Part shown: positions 46,839 to 56,332 of the stretch, piece by piece | How positions within the stretch are numbered: the first letter of the stretch is position 1 | Layout: each line of letters begins with the position of its first letter | Origin: Sulfurisphaera tokodaii str. 7 | GTDB lineage: Archaea; Thermoproteota; Thermoprotei_A; Sulfolobales; Sulfolobaceae | DNA: 64,000 nucleotides | Direction: 5' to 3' | NCBI RefSeq assembly: GCF_000011205.1 | Contig: NC_003106.2 | Location: 2,533,938-2,597,937 of the forward strand | Translations under genes and position numbers: made by a program | Notes under the pieces: model-generated | The model's database searches: none | The model's input: the letters and a program-made list of their open reading frames with translations, nothing else | Told to the model about the DNA's origin: nothing

Positions 46839-48077
46839 ATGACCCAATTTATAGGGCACGGAAGAGTTGAGGTAGTTGAAAGAACTCTTAGGGATTTTAG
46901 TGAGTTTAAGGAGTTAAATAAAATTGACGTGAGAAGGCAGTTGGCCCATGAAATAATAGGAATAGCCTTTGGTTTTTTCTCTCCGCTTAAAGGTTTCATG
47001 ACTTTTAACGAAGTAGATTCAGTTGTTAATGATATGAGACTTCCAAATGGAATATTATGGCCTATCCCATTGGTTTTTGATGTAAATGAAACAAACGGAA
47101 TAAAGGAAGGTGATGTTATAGGAATTACATATATGGGAAAACCATTGGCAATAATGCATGTTAAGGAGATATTTACTTATGACAAAGCCTATATGGCTGA
47201 GAAAGTGTATAAGACTAGGGATATTAAGCATCCTGGTGTGAAAAGAACACTAAATTATGCTAATAAATTCATAGGTGGTGATATTTGGTTAATAAAAGAG
47301 CCTAAATTTTCCCATCCTTACACTGATTTTTGGTTAACTCCAAGGCAACATAGAGAGGTGTTTGAAAGGAAAGGCTGGAAAAATATAGTAGCGTTCCAAA
47401 CCAGAAATGTACCTCATACGGGTCATGAGTATTTAATGAAATATGCTTGGTTTGCTGCAAATGGAAGTGAGAAAGTTGAAGAGCCAAAAACCGGGATTTT
47501 AGTTAATGTAGTAATAGGTGAAAAGAGAATAGGGGATTACATAGATGAGGCCATCCTACTAACTCATGATGCTCTATCTAAATATGGTTACATTAGCAGG
47601 AGAATTCATATGCTCTCATTTACCTTATGGGATATGAGATATGCTGGACCTAGAGAAGCTGTACTTCATGCTATAATTAGAAGTAATATAGGTTGTACTC
47701 ATCATGTATTTGGAAGAGATCATGCTGGAGTTGGAAACTATTATTCACCTTATGAAGCCCATAAAATTTTTGATATGATTGACGAGAAGGACTTAATTAT
47801 AAAGCCAATATTCTTGAGGGAGAATTATTACTGCCCTAAGTGCGGAAGCATAGAAAATGAAATGTTATGTGATCATAAGGATGAAAGGCAGGAGTTTAGT
47901 GGAAGTTTACTAAGGAGCGTTATATTGGATGAAGTTAAGCCTACTAAGATGGTCATGAGACCGGAAGTTTTTGATATCCTAATGAAAGCTGCTAAGGAGT
48001 ATGGTTTTGGAAGCCCATTCGTGACTGAAGAATATTTAGAGAAAAGAAGGAAAATATTCGATTTAGGTGATTACTAA
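46839..48077 (+). CDS. sat: Sulfate adenylyltransferase (ATP sulfurylase)
   Basis: A 412-residue enzyme from ATG 46839. AFQTRNVPHTGHEYL (QxRNPxHxxH-type nucleotide site, near residue 185) and the GRDHAGVGNYY loop (near 287) are present. A zinc-type Cys set (YYCPKCGS, then MLCDH) near 330-350 is typical of archaeal Sat. A TTG six bases upstream is an alternative start. It begins the pathway by forming APS. TATA-like DNA lies about 33 bp upstream. Confidence 0.92.
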   Translation: MTQFIGHGRVEVVERTLRDFSEFKELNKIDVRRQLAHEIIGIAFGFFSPLKGFMTFNEVDSVVNDMRLPNGILWPIPLVFDVNETNGIKEGDVIGITYMGKPLAIMHVKEIFTYDKAYMAEKVYKTRDIKHPGVKRTLNYANKFIGGDIWLIKEPKFSHPYTDFWLTPRQHREVFERKGWKNIVAFQTRNVPHTGHEYLMKYAWFAANGSEKVEEPKTGILVNVVIGEKRIGDYIDEAILLTHDALSKYGYISRRIHMLSFTLWDMRYAGPREAVLHAIIRSNIGCTHHVFGRDHAGVGNYYSPYEAHKIFDMIDEKDLIIKPIFLRENYYCPKCGSIENEMLCDHKDERQEFSGSLLRSVILDEVKPTKMVMRPEVFDILMKAAKEYGFGSPFVTEEYLEKRRKIFDLGDY

Positions 48078-48379
48078 TGAAAATCTTTATCTGGCTTAAT
48101 GAGGAAATGAGTAAGAAATTAGAGGAGTTGGGTTTAAATTATGCCAAAGAAGTGTTGGAAGGAATGAGGAGAATAGAGATTGATGTTGAGGAAGATATTG
48201 TTAACGAGATAGTTAAGCTATTTCCTAATGTAAAAATAGACAAATCTACTACTAATTCCATAGAGCTATTACCTAAGAGTTTTAAGAGTGAAATAGTCAA
48301 AATAATTATAGAAAAGAAAATTGAACCTAAGAAAGCATTACTTGAAGTATTAAATACACTTAAACATAGACGAATATAA
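48077..48379 (+). CDS. Hypothetical protein coupled to sat
   Basis: A 100-residue helical, charged protein with no signal or membrane segment. Its ATG shares a base with the sat stop (TAATG), so it is translationally coupled. The alternating pattern (KLEELGLNYAKEVLEGMRRIEIDVEED) suggests an alpha/beta fold. Family not recognised; a role with sulfate activation is suggested only by position. Confidence 0.6.
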   Translation: MKIFIWLNEEMSKKLEELGLNYAKEVLEGMRRIEIDVEEDIVNEIVKLFPNVKIDKSTTNSIELLPKSFKSEIVKIIIEKKIEPKKALLEVLNTLKHRRI

Positions 48380-48637
48380 TTGATTATAATATATTTATTA
48401 AGAAATTTTATTGAAAACAGTATTACTACCACATTATAAAGTTTTCTGAAGAAAGTTCCTCTTATTGTATCTAATCTACCAAAGAGGAATTTGTAACTTA
48501 TTTGTCTTAATTCAATTATCAAAAATAACTATTCTATATGTAAAAAATTATAGTAATAACAAAAATTATTTAATAATATTAAAAGCTATAAAAACATTAC
48601 AGATAGATATTTTAAGGCTTAAATTAAAAGCTATATT

Positions 48638-49243
48638 GTGATCATTCTAGCATTTGATATCTTCGGAACAGTTCTTGATACATCTACGGTAATTCAAGAG
48701 TTTAGGAATAAGCAATTAGAGTATACATGGTTACTTACAATAATGGGGAAATATGTGGAATTTGAGGAAATAACAAAGATTACTTTAAGATACATCTTAA
48801 AGGTAAGAGGCGAAGAGAGCAAATTTGATGAGGAGTTAAATAAGTGGAAGAATCTTAAAGCTTATGAAGATACTAAATATTTAAAGGAAATATCTGAGAT
48901 AGCCGAGGTCTACGCGTTATCTAACGGGTCTATAAATGAGGTTAAACAACATTTAGAGCGCAATGGTTTGTTAAGATATTTTAAGGGCATATTTAGTGCA
49001 GAAAGTGTTAAAGAATATAAACCTTCACCTAAAGTATACAAATATTTCCTAGACTCGATAGGAGCTAAAGAAGCATTCTTAGTTTCATCAAATGCATTTG
49101 ACGTCATAGGAGCTAAAAACGCGGGTATGAGGAGTATATTCGTAAATAGGAAGAATACAATAGTCGATCCTATAGGTGGCAAACCTGATGTTATAGTAAA
49201 TGACTTCAAAGAGTTATATGAATGGATTTTGCGATATAAGTGA
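48638..49243 (+). CDS. HAD-superfamily hydrolase (haloacid dehalogenase-like)
   Basis: A 201-residue hydrolase with all four HAD motifs: DIFGTVLDT (nucleophile Asp6), SNGS, the Lys in KEYKPSPKVY, and SSNAFDVIGAKNAGMRS. The small cap between motifs 1 and 2 fits L-2-haloacid dehalogenase or phosphatase types; the substrate is unknown. It starts with GTG at 48638, behind an AT-rich promoter region, and stands alone. Confidence 0.85.
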   Translation: MIILAFDIFGTVLDTSTVIQEFRNKQLEYTWLLTIMGKYVEFEEITKITLRYILKVRGEESKFDEELNKWKNLKAYEDTKYLKEISEIAEVYALSNGSINEVKQHLERNGLLRYFKGIFSAESVKEYKPSPKVYKYFLDSIGAKEAFLVSSNAFDVIGAKNAGMRSIFVNRKNTIVDPIGGKPDVIVNDFKELYEWILRYK

Positions 49244-49478
49244 TAAAGAGATGATTACAATTTACAAGATGCTATGAATTTTAATACCAAATTCTTAAAC
49301 TTACTTAAGTTACGGACAATCTCCTAACAAGGGTTTCTATGTATTTGAAAGATCATTGTTTTCCTTTAAACCACGGTATAAAAAAACATAGAATCAAAGA
49401 GTTATTACATAGAGCTTTTCAACGTTTTTATATCTTATTGATTAATTATACCTTAACTATTTTTTATTCAATTTATCT

Positions 49479-49535
49479 TATTCACTATACTGCATAAGTT
49501 TTACGGCAAAGCTATTCACTATACTGCATAAGTTT
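49479..49535 (+). repeat. Two direct 23-bp repeats upstream of the ATPase gene
   Basis: ATTCACTATACTGCATAAGT plus flanking bases occurs at 49479-49501 and again at 49513-49535, identical over 23 bp and 34 bp apart. The second copy runs straight into the TATA element (AGTTTATAAG, 49531-49540), 26 bp before the GTG start. Confidence 0.7.
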
Positions 49536-49561
49536 ATAAGAATTAAGGGAAAATATATACT

Positions 49562-50785
49562 GTGAATGAAATAAAACAAGTGCTTGTAGACCAGAAAGTA
49601 AGATTAGAAAGAAAATTTGAAAAGGAAAGAATTATAGAGAGAGATACTCCAAATTTGAAAAAATATCTTTCTCAGCCTAACGTTTTAGCAATACTTGGCG
49701 TTAGAAGGAGTGGTAAATCAACATTAGCTGAAATGTTATTAAGAGGAGAAAATTTCGGATATATAAACTTTGACGACGATAGATTGGCAGGAATAAAAGT
49801 TGAGGATTTACACAAGTTGGAAAAAGCTATTTATGAGTTATTTGGAGAAGTTGAGTACTTTCTATTCGACGAAATTCATAACGTAGATGGCTGGGAATTA
49901 TTCGTGAGTAGATTAAGGGAAGAAGGTAAAAAAATAGTCATAACTGGAAGTAATTCAAAAATGCTCTCTGGCGAATTGGCAACTACATTAACTGGAAGGC
50001 ACATAAACTTTACTTTATTTCCCTTCTCTTTTTCGGAGTATTTGAGATTTAAGGGGGTTAGAATTGAAAAAGTAAAGAATACATATACTACTTCCTCGGA
50101 AGGCATAATCAAAAGGGAATTAGAAAATTACATGAGAGAAGGAGGTTTCCCAGAAGTATTGAAAATCTCTGAAGACTTCATTTTCACAATATTTTCGGAT
50201 ATAGTTTATAAAGACATTGTGCAAAGATTAAAAATAAAAAGAATTGAATTATTCAGATCATTTGCAGTAAATATTATAAAATATTTCTCTAATGAAGTCT
50301 CATTATCAAGATTGTCTAAAACACTTAAACTTAGCAATAATACTGTTGAAGAGTGGTTCAACGGTCTTATAAATGCTTATATAATAATAACGTCTGAAAG
50401 GTTTACTGGTAAGCCAAGAGAAGGTATGACATCACCAAAGAAAGTTTACGTAATAGACCCGGGTTTTATATCTTCAATTGCTTTAGATAACTCTAAAGGT
50501 AGGATAATGGAAAATTTAGTTGCATTACAACTATCTAGAATGGGAGAAAAACTATTTTATGTAAAGGGTAATAATTATGAAATAGATTTTCTAGTAAGGG
50601 ATAAGGCAATCCAAGTTACTTATGCTTCTGGGAAGGATGAAATACCTAAGAGAGAGATTGAAGGATTAAATAAGATAAAGGCGAGAAAAAAGATTGTGAT
50701 AACTTGGGACTATGAGGATGAAATGCAAGAAATAAAATTTGTACCAATATGGAAATTTTTACTAAATACACAAGAGTATTTTTAA
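49562..50785 (+). CDS. AAA+ family ATPase with DUF4143
   Basis: A 407-residue ATPase of the archaeal/bacterial ATP_bin plus DUF4143 type. Walker A is GVRRSGKSTL (about residue 45), Walker B is LFDEIHNVDGW, and TGSNSKMLSGELATTLTGRH with FPFSFSEY follow; the C-terminal half is the DUF4143 nuclease-like region ending in YEIDFLVRD and ITWDY. Members are widespread in genomic islands; function is unknown, with DNA-processing roles proposed. GTG 49562 follows a TATA box and the repeats, so the messenger is probably leaderless and may be self-regulated. Confidence 0.85.
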   Translation: MNEIKQVLVDQKVRLERKFEKERIIERDTPNLKKYLSQPNVLAILGVRRSGKSTLAEMLLRGENFGYINFDDDRLAGIKVEDLHKLEKAIYELFGEVEYFLFDEIHNVDGWELFVSRLREEGKKIVITGSNSKMLSGELATTLTGRHINFTLFPFSFSEYLRFKGVRIEKVKNTYTTSSEGIIKRELENYMREGGFPEVLKISEDFIFTIFSDIVYKDIVQRLKIKRIELFRSFAVNIIKYFSNEVSLSRLSKTLKLSNNTVEEWFNGLINAYIIITSERFTGKPREGMTSPKKVYVIDPGFISSIALDNSKGRIMENLVALQLSRMGEKLFYVKGNNYEIDFLVRDKAIQVTYASGKDEIPKREIEGLNKIKARKKIVITWDYEDEMQEIKFVPIWKFLLNTQEYF

Positions 50786-50914
50786 CGCTAATTAACTCTT
50801 ATTGCTGACTTCTAAATTTTCTATTAGTCGATATTTCAATATTAATCTTATCAATTATATTCTATGTTTAATCGCCATAAAATATGAAATCTTCCAAGTC
50901 AGCTACTTCACTCT

Positions 50915-52093
50915 TTAATAATCTTTCCAAGTTCCTTTTACTACCCATAATGGTTCGCCAGGTTCAAAAACCTCCTCTTTAACCCTTAACTCTTCTATCA
51001 TTTTCTCGTTGAAATCAACTCCAATTCCAGGCTTCTCTGGCACTAAGGCTTCACCATTTTCTACTGGAGTACTATCCCTTATTAATTCTCTTTTCCATGA
51101 AGGGAACCATTCGTAGAAAGATTCTTGAATTAAAAAGTTTGGTATTACAGTATCTAATTGTAAAGTTACAGCATTTAATATTGGTCCTTGAGCATTATGG
51201 AAAGCCATTAATACATCAAAAGCTTCAGCAATTCCTACAACCTTCTTAGCCTCAGTAACGCCACCTATTCTGTATAAGTCTATCTGTAAATAATCAACAA
51301 GTCCCTCCTTCATAAACTCTAACGCTTGAGTCTTTGTAATTATCCTTTCACCTAGTGCAATTTTAAGCTTAGTAAAAGACCTATATTTTCTTAACCCCTC
51401 AACATCTTCTGGGTGTACGGGTTCTTCAACGAATAAGGGGTTATACTTTTCAAGAATTTTAGCTATCTCAATGGCACTATCTACATTAAATCTACCGTGA
51501 TGCTCAATAAGAATATCAACATCATCACCAACGGCTTCCCTAACAGCTTTAACTCTCTCTTCAGCCTCTTTCAAACCTTTTTTATCTATAAAGTGAAAAT
51601 ATGAGCCAAAAGGGTCAAATTTTAACGCTTTGTAACCACGTTTAACAACTTCTTTAGCTTTCTCAGCAAAATCCTCTGGGGTTACGGCATTTTGGTACCA
51701 ACCATTAGCATAAAGTTTTATCCTATCCCTATATTTCCCACCTAAGAGTTTATAAATAGGTACTCCGAACTCCTTCCCAATTATATCCCATGATGCTATA
51801 TCAAATGCACTGTAAGCTGTTGTTGATTCTAGTGAGATAGACATGTTAAAATCCTGCTTGTACCACTCCATCTTGTTTTTCTCTAAGTCAAATACGTCTT
51901 TTCCTTTCATAACCTTATTAATCTTTTTTACTAAATCGACTACAGCATTAGCTCTTAAAGCTGTTACCGTCTCCCCATAACCAATCCTTCCATCCGTTGT
52001 AACAACTCTTACCAAGACCATTAATGATGCCCATTTTGCACTAGTTATTTCCTTACCTAATAAGATGGCTTCTACATCAGAAATTTTTGTCAT
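50915..52093 (-). CDS. Gluconate/galactonate dehydratase-like enolase-superfamily enzyme
   Basis: A 392-residue relative of S. solfataricus gluconate dehydratase (Gad, SSO3198): [67 protein letters not shown] and [13 protein letters not shown] (at residues about 37-50, 72-115, 154-163, 196-208). Metal ligands and catalytic His/Lys are in place. It would make 2-keto-3-deoxygluconate for the branched Entner-Doudoroff pathway. The usual neighbours (KDG aldolase, kinase, GAPN) are absent here, so it may be a paralogue with another acid as substrate. Confidence 0.82.
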   Translation of the reverse strand: MTKISDVEAILLGKEITSAKWASLMVLVRVVTTDGRIGYGETVTALRANAVVDLVKKINKVMKGKDVFDLEKNKMEWYKQDFNMSISLESTTAYSAFDIASWDIIGKEFGVPIYKLLGGKYRDRIKLYANGWYQNAVTPEDFAEKAKEVVKRGYKALKFDPFGSYFHFIDKKGLKEAEERVKAVREAVGDDVDILIEHHGRFNVDSAIEIAKILEKYNPLFVEEPVHPEDVEGLRKYRSFTKLKIALGERIITKTQALEFMKEGLVDYLQIDLYRIGGVTEAKKVVGIAEAFDVLMAFHNAQGPILNAVTLQLDTVIPNFLIQESFYEWFPSWKRELIRDSTPVENGEALVPEKPGIGVDFNEKMIEELRVKEEVFEPGEPLWVVKGTWKDY

Positions 52094-52214
52094 AATACAA
52101 ATAATAGAAAGAGGAAAAATAAACGTTACCTAACTTATATTCAGAATTTAATGATAAAATAATCGGTTAACCATCATGGCTTAGTAGCATAATGAGTGAT
52201 AAAGTTTAAATCAT

Positions 52215-53240
52215 CTAGATTTGAAGATAATGAAAAGGCAGAGTGTTTAGTCTAGAGATTTTATTTTCAAAACTATTTATCGCATAAATCTTCACCAATT
52301 TCGATAAAGCACCCTTTATAACGCTATCCTTGAATAATCCTATATATTCATCACCAACTTTTAAAACTATAGCCTTTTGATTGGGTTTGAAAACGATATT
52401 ATCATCTTCTACAGCATTCTTTATTGCTACACTTCCAGCTTGAGAAGCTACTTGGGCTGATTGAGGAATAAAACCGTTCTTAAAATTCGCACAATCTCCT
52501 GCACCATAAACAAAATCATAATCAACAGACCTTAAATACTCATCAACTAACATTCTATTATTCTTATTTGTTAATCCTAGTTCTTTTATTATCTTAGGAC
52601 CACTAAATCCGGCTGAAAATATTGTATAGTCTGTCTTTATTACTCCTTGGCTCGTAATAACTTCGTTTTCCTTAACCTCATCAACTTTCCCATTTAAGAT
52701 AATGTTTACCCCTAATTCCTCTAAAGCCTTCTGTACTTCTGTAGAAAAGTTAGAGGATAAATAAGGTACTAATCTCTTTTCTGCTTCTATCAGATTAACG
52801 TTAAAACCCCTCTTCTTCAAAGCCCCAGCCAATTCGATGCCTAAAGCACCTCCTCCGAGTATAGTTACAGTTGACCCCTCTCTAAATTTTCTTATTTTCT
52901 CTATGTTTTGTATGGTAAATCCAATTGCATACTTCTCAGCTCCCTTTATCTTACTTAGGTCTTGCTCATAACCTAAGGATATTATTAATTTGTCAAACTT
53001 AACCTTTCCTTCAGTCGTAATAACTTCTTTCTCCTTAAAATCTACCTTTAAAACCTTAGCCTTAAGATCGACCTTTCTATGAATTAATGCATGAGAAATT
53101 TCTAAGTCAACATTCTCTATAACTTCAACCAATTTAGGAGTATTAACTACGAAATCATTTTCATCTATTAGTATTGAGTTAGGATAAGATAATTTAGCTG
53201 ATATTCCAGCAAATCCTCCGCCTAAGATTACAACTTTCAT
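52215..53240 (-). CDS. NAD(P)H dehydrogenase-like FAD flavoprotein (NDH-2 family)
   Basis: A 341-residue flavoprotein. VILGGGFAGISA (3-14) is the FAD-binding fold, VTILGGGALGIELAG (about 123-137) the NAD(P)H fold, and YGAGDCANF in the C-terminal third the second FAD contact. Resembles type II NADH dehydrogenases and related oxidoreductases; no membrane helix is seen, so a quinone partner is not certain. It is upstream of the dehydratase on the same strand with 121 bp between, so separate transcription is likely. Confidence 0.8.
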   Translation of the reverse strand: MKVVILGGGFAGISAKLSYPNSILIDENDFVVNTPKLVEVIENVDLEISHALIHRKVDLKAKVLKVDFKEKEVITTEGKVKFDKLIISLGYEQDLSKIKGAEKYAIGFTIQNIEKIRKFREGSTVTILGGGALGIELAGALKKRGFNVNLIEAEKRLVPYLSSNFSTEVQKALEELGVNIILNGKVDEVKENEVITSQGVIKTDYTIFSAGFSGPKIIKELGLTNKNNRMLVDEYLRSVDYDFVYGAGDCANFKNGFIPQSAQVASQAGSVAIKNAVEDDNIVFKPNQKAIVLKVGDEYIGLFKDSVIKGALSKLVKIYAINSFENKISRLNTLPFHYLQI

Positions 53241-53496
53241 AGGTTTATATTATACTAGTAACATTTAAATGCAACTACTAATACTTAAGTAAACGAAGAA
53301 ATAGGGACTCATGGTGTAATTAATAGATTATAAACATCTTTGACTAAGTTGAATCGGAATTTAAATGTCAATTTATCGTACTCTATAAGGAGTATTAGTT
53401 ATAAGAATATAATTTATATCATAAGATTTTGATGTTAATGCTTTCTTAAAAGTGTCATTACAATTTTCCAATTCTGTTGTTCAATAAATTTCATCA

Positions 53497-54600
53497 CTAA
53501 ATATTAAACTCAATTATTTTTTCCTTAATCATCTTTTCTATCTCGCCATCTGAATATCCTAACTCCTTCAATATGTGTAAAGTGTCTTCACCTAAATTTG
53601 GTACATTTTGATTATTTAAAGATCCGGGTAAGGGAAGCTTTGGTATCATAATGTTCTTAAGCATCTCCCACTCTACTAATCCCTCACTACTAATTAGATC
53701 CTTCACACTATTTAGTTTACCTACCGGAATATCGTTGTTACGCAGAGTCTCTATTATTTCATCTAAACTCATTGAACTAAATTTCTGTTGCAATATTTCA
53801 TGAAGGATTTTTCTATTCTTCACTCTATCTGCATTATTCTTAAACCTTTCATCATTTAAGAGACTAACTAATCCTAACGCTTTGCAAAGCTTCTCAAACT
53901 TTAAATTGTCATTTACTGCTAAGTAAAATTCTCTTCCTTCAGAACTCTTGAATAACTCGTATGGAGCCCAGAAGGGTAATTCATCGCTTCCTCCTTCAAA
54001 TAGCTTACCTAACTTTTGATATGCTATAAGATAATAACCTAACCAAACGGCATTACTTTGAATTATATCAACTCTATAATGCCCAGGCTTCTTCATAAGT
54101 AATGCCCATAAGATTGTGATTACACAGTATGTAGAAGCGTTCATGTCTGTTATTGAAGCAGGCAATCTAGCTTTACCATTTGCATCCATTACCCCACTTT
54201 CAGCCTCAATTATAGTACCGAAAGCAGGCAAGTTCTCGTATTTTCCCTTAGGATATCCTTTCAAGGAACAATATACGAGTGAGGGATTAGCAGAAAATAT
54301 AACCTCATCTGATAGTCCTAATCTATCCATAGCATAAGGAGATAAGTTCTCTATTAGAACGTCAGAATTCTTAACTAACTTCAGAAAAATCTCCTTTCCT
54401 TTTTCCTTTTTTAAATCTATAGAAATTGATTTTTTACCCCTATTATTGAAAATAAACATAGAATCTCCCAATACATCGTCTTTTCTACTTAAATCGCCTT
54501 GTAACGTTTCTACTTTTATTACCTCAAATCCTAAATGCCGTAAAATTTCTCCAGCAAAAGGTGCTGCGATAACATGCCCTAATTCAATAACTCTATACAT
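53497..54600 (-). CDS. Class III CoA-transferase (CaiB/BaiF family)
   Basis: A 367-residue CoA transferase from ATG 54600 (MYRVIELGHVIAAPFAGEILRHLG). GTIIEAESGVMDANG contains the region of the catalytic Asp, and NRGKKSISIDLKKEKGKE (near 65-83) is typical. An upstream in-frame ATG (54681) would add 27 residues without family match. It is divergent from an acyl-CoA synthetase, 93 bp away. It probably moves CoA between small carboxylic acids; substrate unknown. Confidence 0.82.
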   Translation of the reverse strand: MYRVIELGHVIAAPFAGEILRHLGFEVIKVETLQGDLSRKDDVLGDSMFIFNNRGKKSISIDLKKEKGKEIFLKLVKNSDVLIENLSPYAMDRLGLSDEVIFSANPSLVYCSLKGYPKGKYENLPAFGTIIEAESGVMDANGKARLPASITDMNASTYCVITILWALLMKKPGHYRVDIIQSNAVWLGYYLIAYQKLGKLFEGGSDELPFWAPYELFKSSEGREFYLAVNDNLKFEKLCKALGLVSLLNDERFKNNADRVKNRKILHEILQQKFSSMSLDEIIETLRNNDIPVGKLNSVKDLISSEGLVEWEMLKNIMIPKLPLPGSLNNQNVPNLGEDTLHILKELGYSDGEIEKMIKEKIIEFNI

Positions 54601-54693
54601 ACTATCTATTTTTGATATTAGATAAAAAACGTTATTAAATGTTTTGTTAATAGCACAATAATAGTTATATACTAAAAACAAGATAATTTTATT

Positions 54694-56328
54694 ATGTTTG
54701 AAATTGACCTAAGGGAAAATAGATTTCATAATTATGATGAATTAATAAAGACATTTAAGTGGAGTATCCCTTCTTATTTTAATATAGGAGAAGCAATATT
54801 AGACAGAAAAATTAGAGAAGGATTAGGAGATAATGTAGCTGTTTACTATGAAGATGAAGAGGGTAATCACTCTGTTTATACGTTCTCACAATTGAAAAAA
54901 CTTAGTGATTCTTTGATAACACTTTTGAAAGAAAATGGAGTGAAAAAGGGTGATGTGATAGGTGTTTATTTACAACCTAGAGTTGAAACAATCGTAAGTA
55001 TTCTGACAATATATAGGCTTGGAGGTGTCACTTTATCTATTTCCCCGTTAATGGGAGTAGATGCTGTTGAGTACAGAATAAAGCAAAGTGGAGCAAAAGT
55101 CATAATAATGGAAGGTTCAAGAAAGGAAGTAAGAGAGAGGTTAAAAAATGTAACTAAGATAGTAGTTGATGGTGAAGCTAATAGAGAAAATGAGATAGAA
55201 TTCGACGAGGTTAAGAAAGCTTCTGGAATATACGACGCTGTGAATACTGGAAGTGAAGATCCTGCCCAACTTTTTTATACTTCAGGTAGTACTGGTGCAC
55301 CAAAAGGGGTTCTTCATGCTCATAGATTTTTATTAGGACATATTCCAACTTATCAACTTTATTTCGAAATGGCACCAAAAGAGGAAGACGTATTTTATAC
55401 GCCAGCAGACTGGGGATGGATAGGAGCTATAGGTGATGTACTATTACCTAGTTTATATTTCGGAAAGCCTATAGTAGCATACAGAAGAACGGGCAAGTTC
55501 TCTCCTAAAGATACTCTTGCAGTAATGCAAAAATATAAGGTTACATGCGCATTTATTCCTCCTACTGCTTTGAGAATGATTAGAAGAGAAGTTAGTAGCC
55601 CTACAAAGGACTACGATTTAAAGCTAAGGGCAATTAGTAGTGCAGGAGAAGCTGTAGGAGAGGAGTTAATAGAATGGGCAATGAAAGAATTGTCTCCTAA
55701 TGTCAATGAATTTTATGGTTGTACTGAAGCTAATTTAGTAACAGTAAACAATTCCTTATGGAGAAAAATAGGTTCTGTGGGCAAACCTGCACCGGGACAT
55801 GAGGTAGCGGTTATTGATGAACAAGGAAATAAACTGATAAATCAGATAGGGGAAATAGCAGTAAAGTCTGGAGATCCAGTACTTTTTCTAGGATATTATA
55901 AAAACCCGGAAGCTACTGCAAAGAAATTTAGAGGGGATTGGTTTTTAATTGGAGATTTAGGAATAATGGACGAATATGGCTACATTTGGTTTAAAGGTAG
56001 GGCAGATGATGTAATAAAAGTATCTGGATATAGGTTAGGACCAGAAGAGATAGAAAGCATTATATTACAACATCCTGCGGTTCAAGAGGTAGCGGTAATA
56101 GGTAAGGCAGATAAATTGAGAGGAAATATAATCAAGGCATTCATAGTATTAAAGGAAGGGTATAGTCCCTCAGAGGAGTTAGTAACTGAAATCCAGCAGT
56201 TGGTAAAGAGTAGACTAGCTTCTTATGCATATCCTAGGGAAATAGAGTTCGTAAAAGAATTACCTAGGACGGAAACGGGTAAGTTAAAGAGATTTGAACT
56301 AAGAAAAAGAGAGGAAGAAAAAAGTTAA
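54694..56328 (+). CDS. AMP-forming acyl-CoA synthetase
   Basis: A 544-residue ligase that activates an acid with ATP and CoA. P-loop YTSGSTGAPKG (about 193-203), ISSAGEAVGEE, NEFYGCTEAN, DEYGYIWFKGRADDVIKVSGYRLGP (the hinge) and the catalytic Lys in PRTETGKLKR at the end. It resembles medium-chain or acetate-type synthetases. It is divergent from the CoA transferase and next to an acid/metabolite transporter, so the three may serve uptake and activation of one small acid. Confidence 0.88.
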   Translation: MFEIDLRENRFHNYDELIKTFKWSIPSYFNIGEAILDRKIREGLGDNVAVYYEDEEGNHSVYTFSQLKKLSDSLITLLKENGVKKGDVIGVYLQPRVETIVSILTIYRLGGVTLSISPLMGVDAVEYRIKQSGAKVIIMEGSRKEVRERLKNVTKIVVDGEANRENEIEFDEVKKASGIYDAVNTGSEDPAQLFYTSGSTGAPKGVLHAHRFLLGHIPTYQLYFEMAPKEEDVFYTPADWGWIGAIGDVLLPSLYFGKPIVAYRRTGKFSPKDTLAVMQKYKVTCAFIPPTALRMIRREVSSPTKDYDLKLRAISSAGEAVGEELIEWAMKELSPNVNEFYGCTEANLVTVNNSLWRKIGSVGKPAPGHEVAVIDEQGNKLINQIGEIAVKSGDPVLFLGYYKNPEATAKKFRGDWFLIGDLGIMDEYGYIWFKGRADDVIKVSGYRLGPEEIESIILQHPAVQEVAVIGKADKLRGNIIKAFIVLKEGYSPSEELVTEIQQLVKSRLASYAYPREIEFVKELPRTETGKLKRFELRKREEEKS

Positions 56329-56332
56329 CTTT

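Noticed and set aside
49479-49535. Possible CRISPR array (two direct repeats)
   Set aside because: Only two copies, spacer of 11 bp, and the second runs into a promoter; no cas genes in the window.
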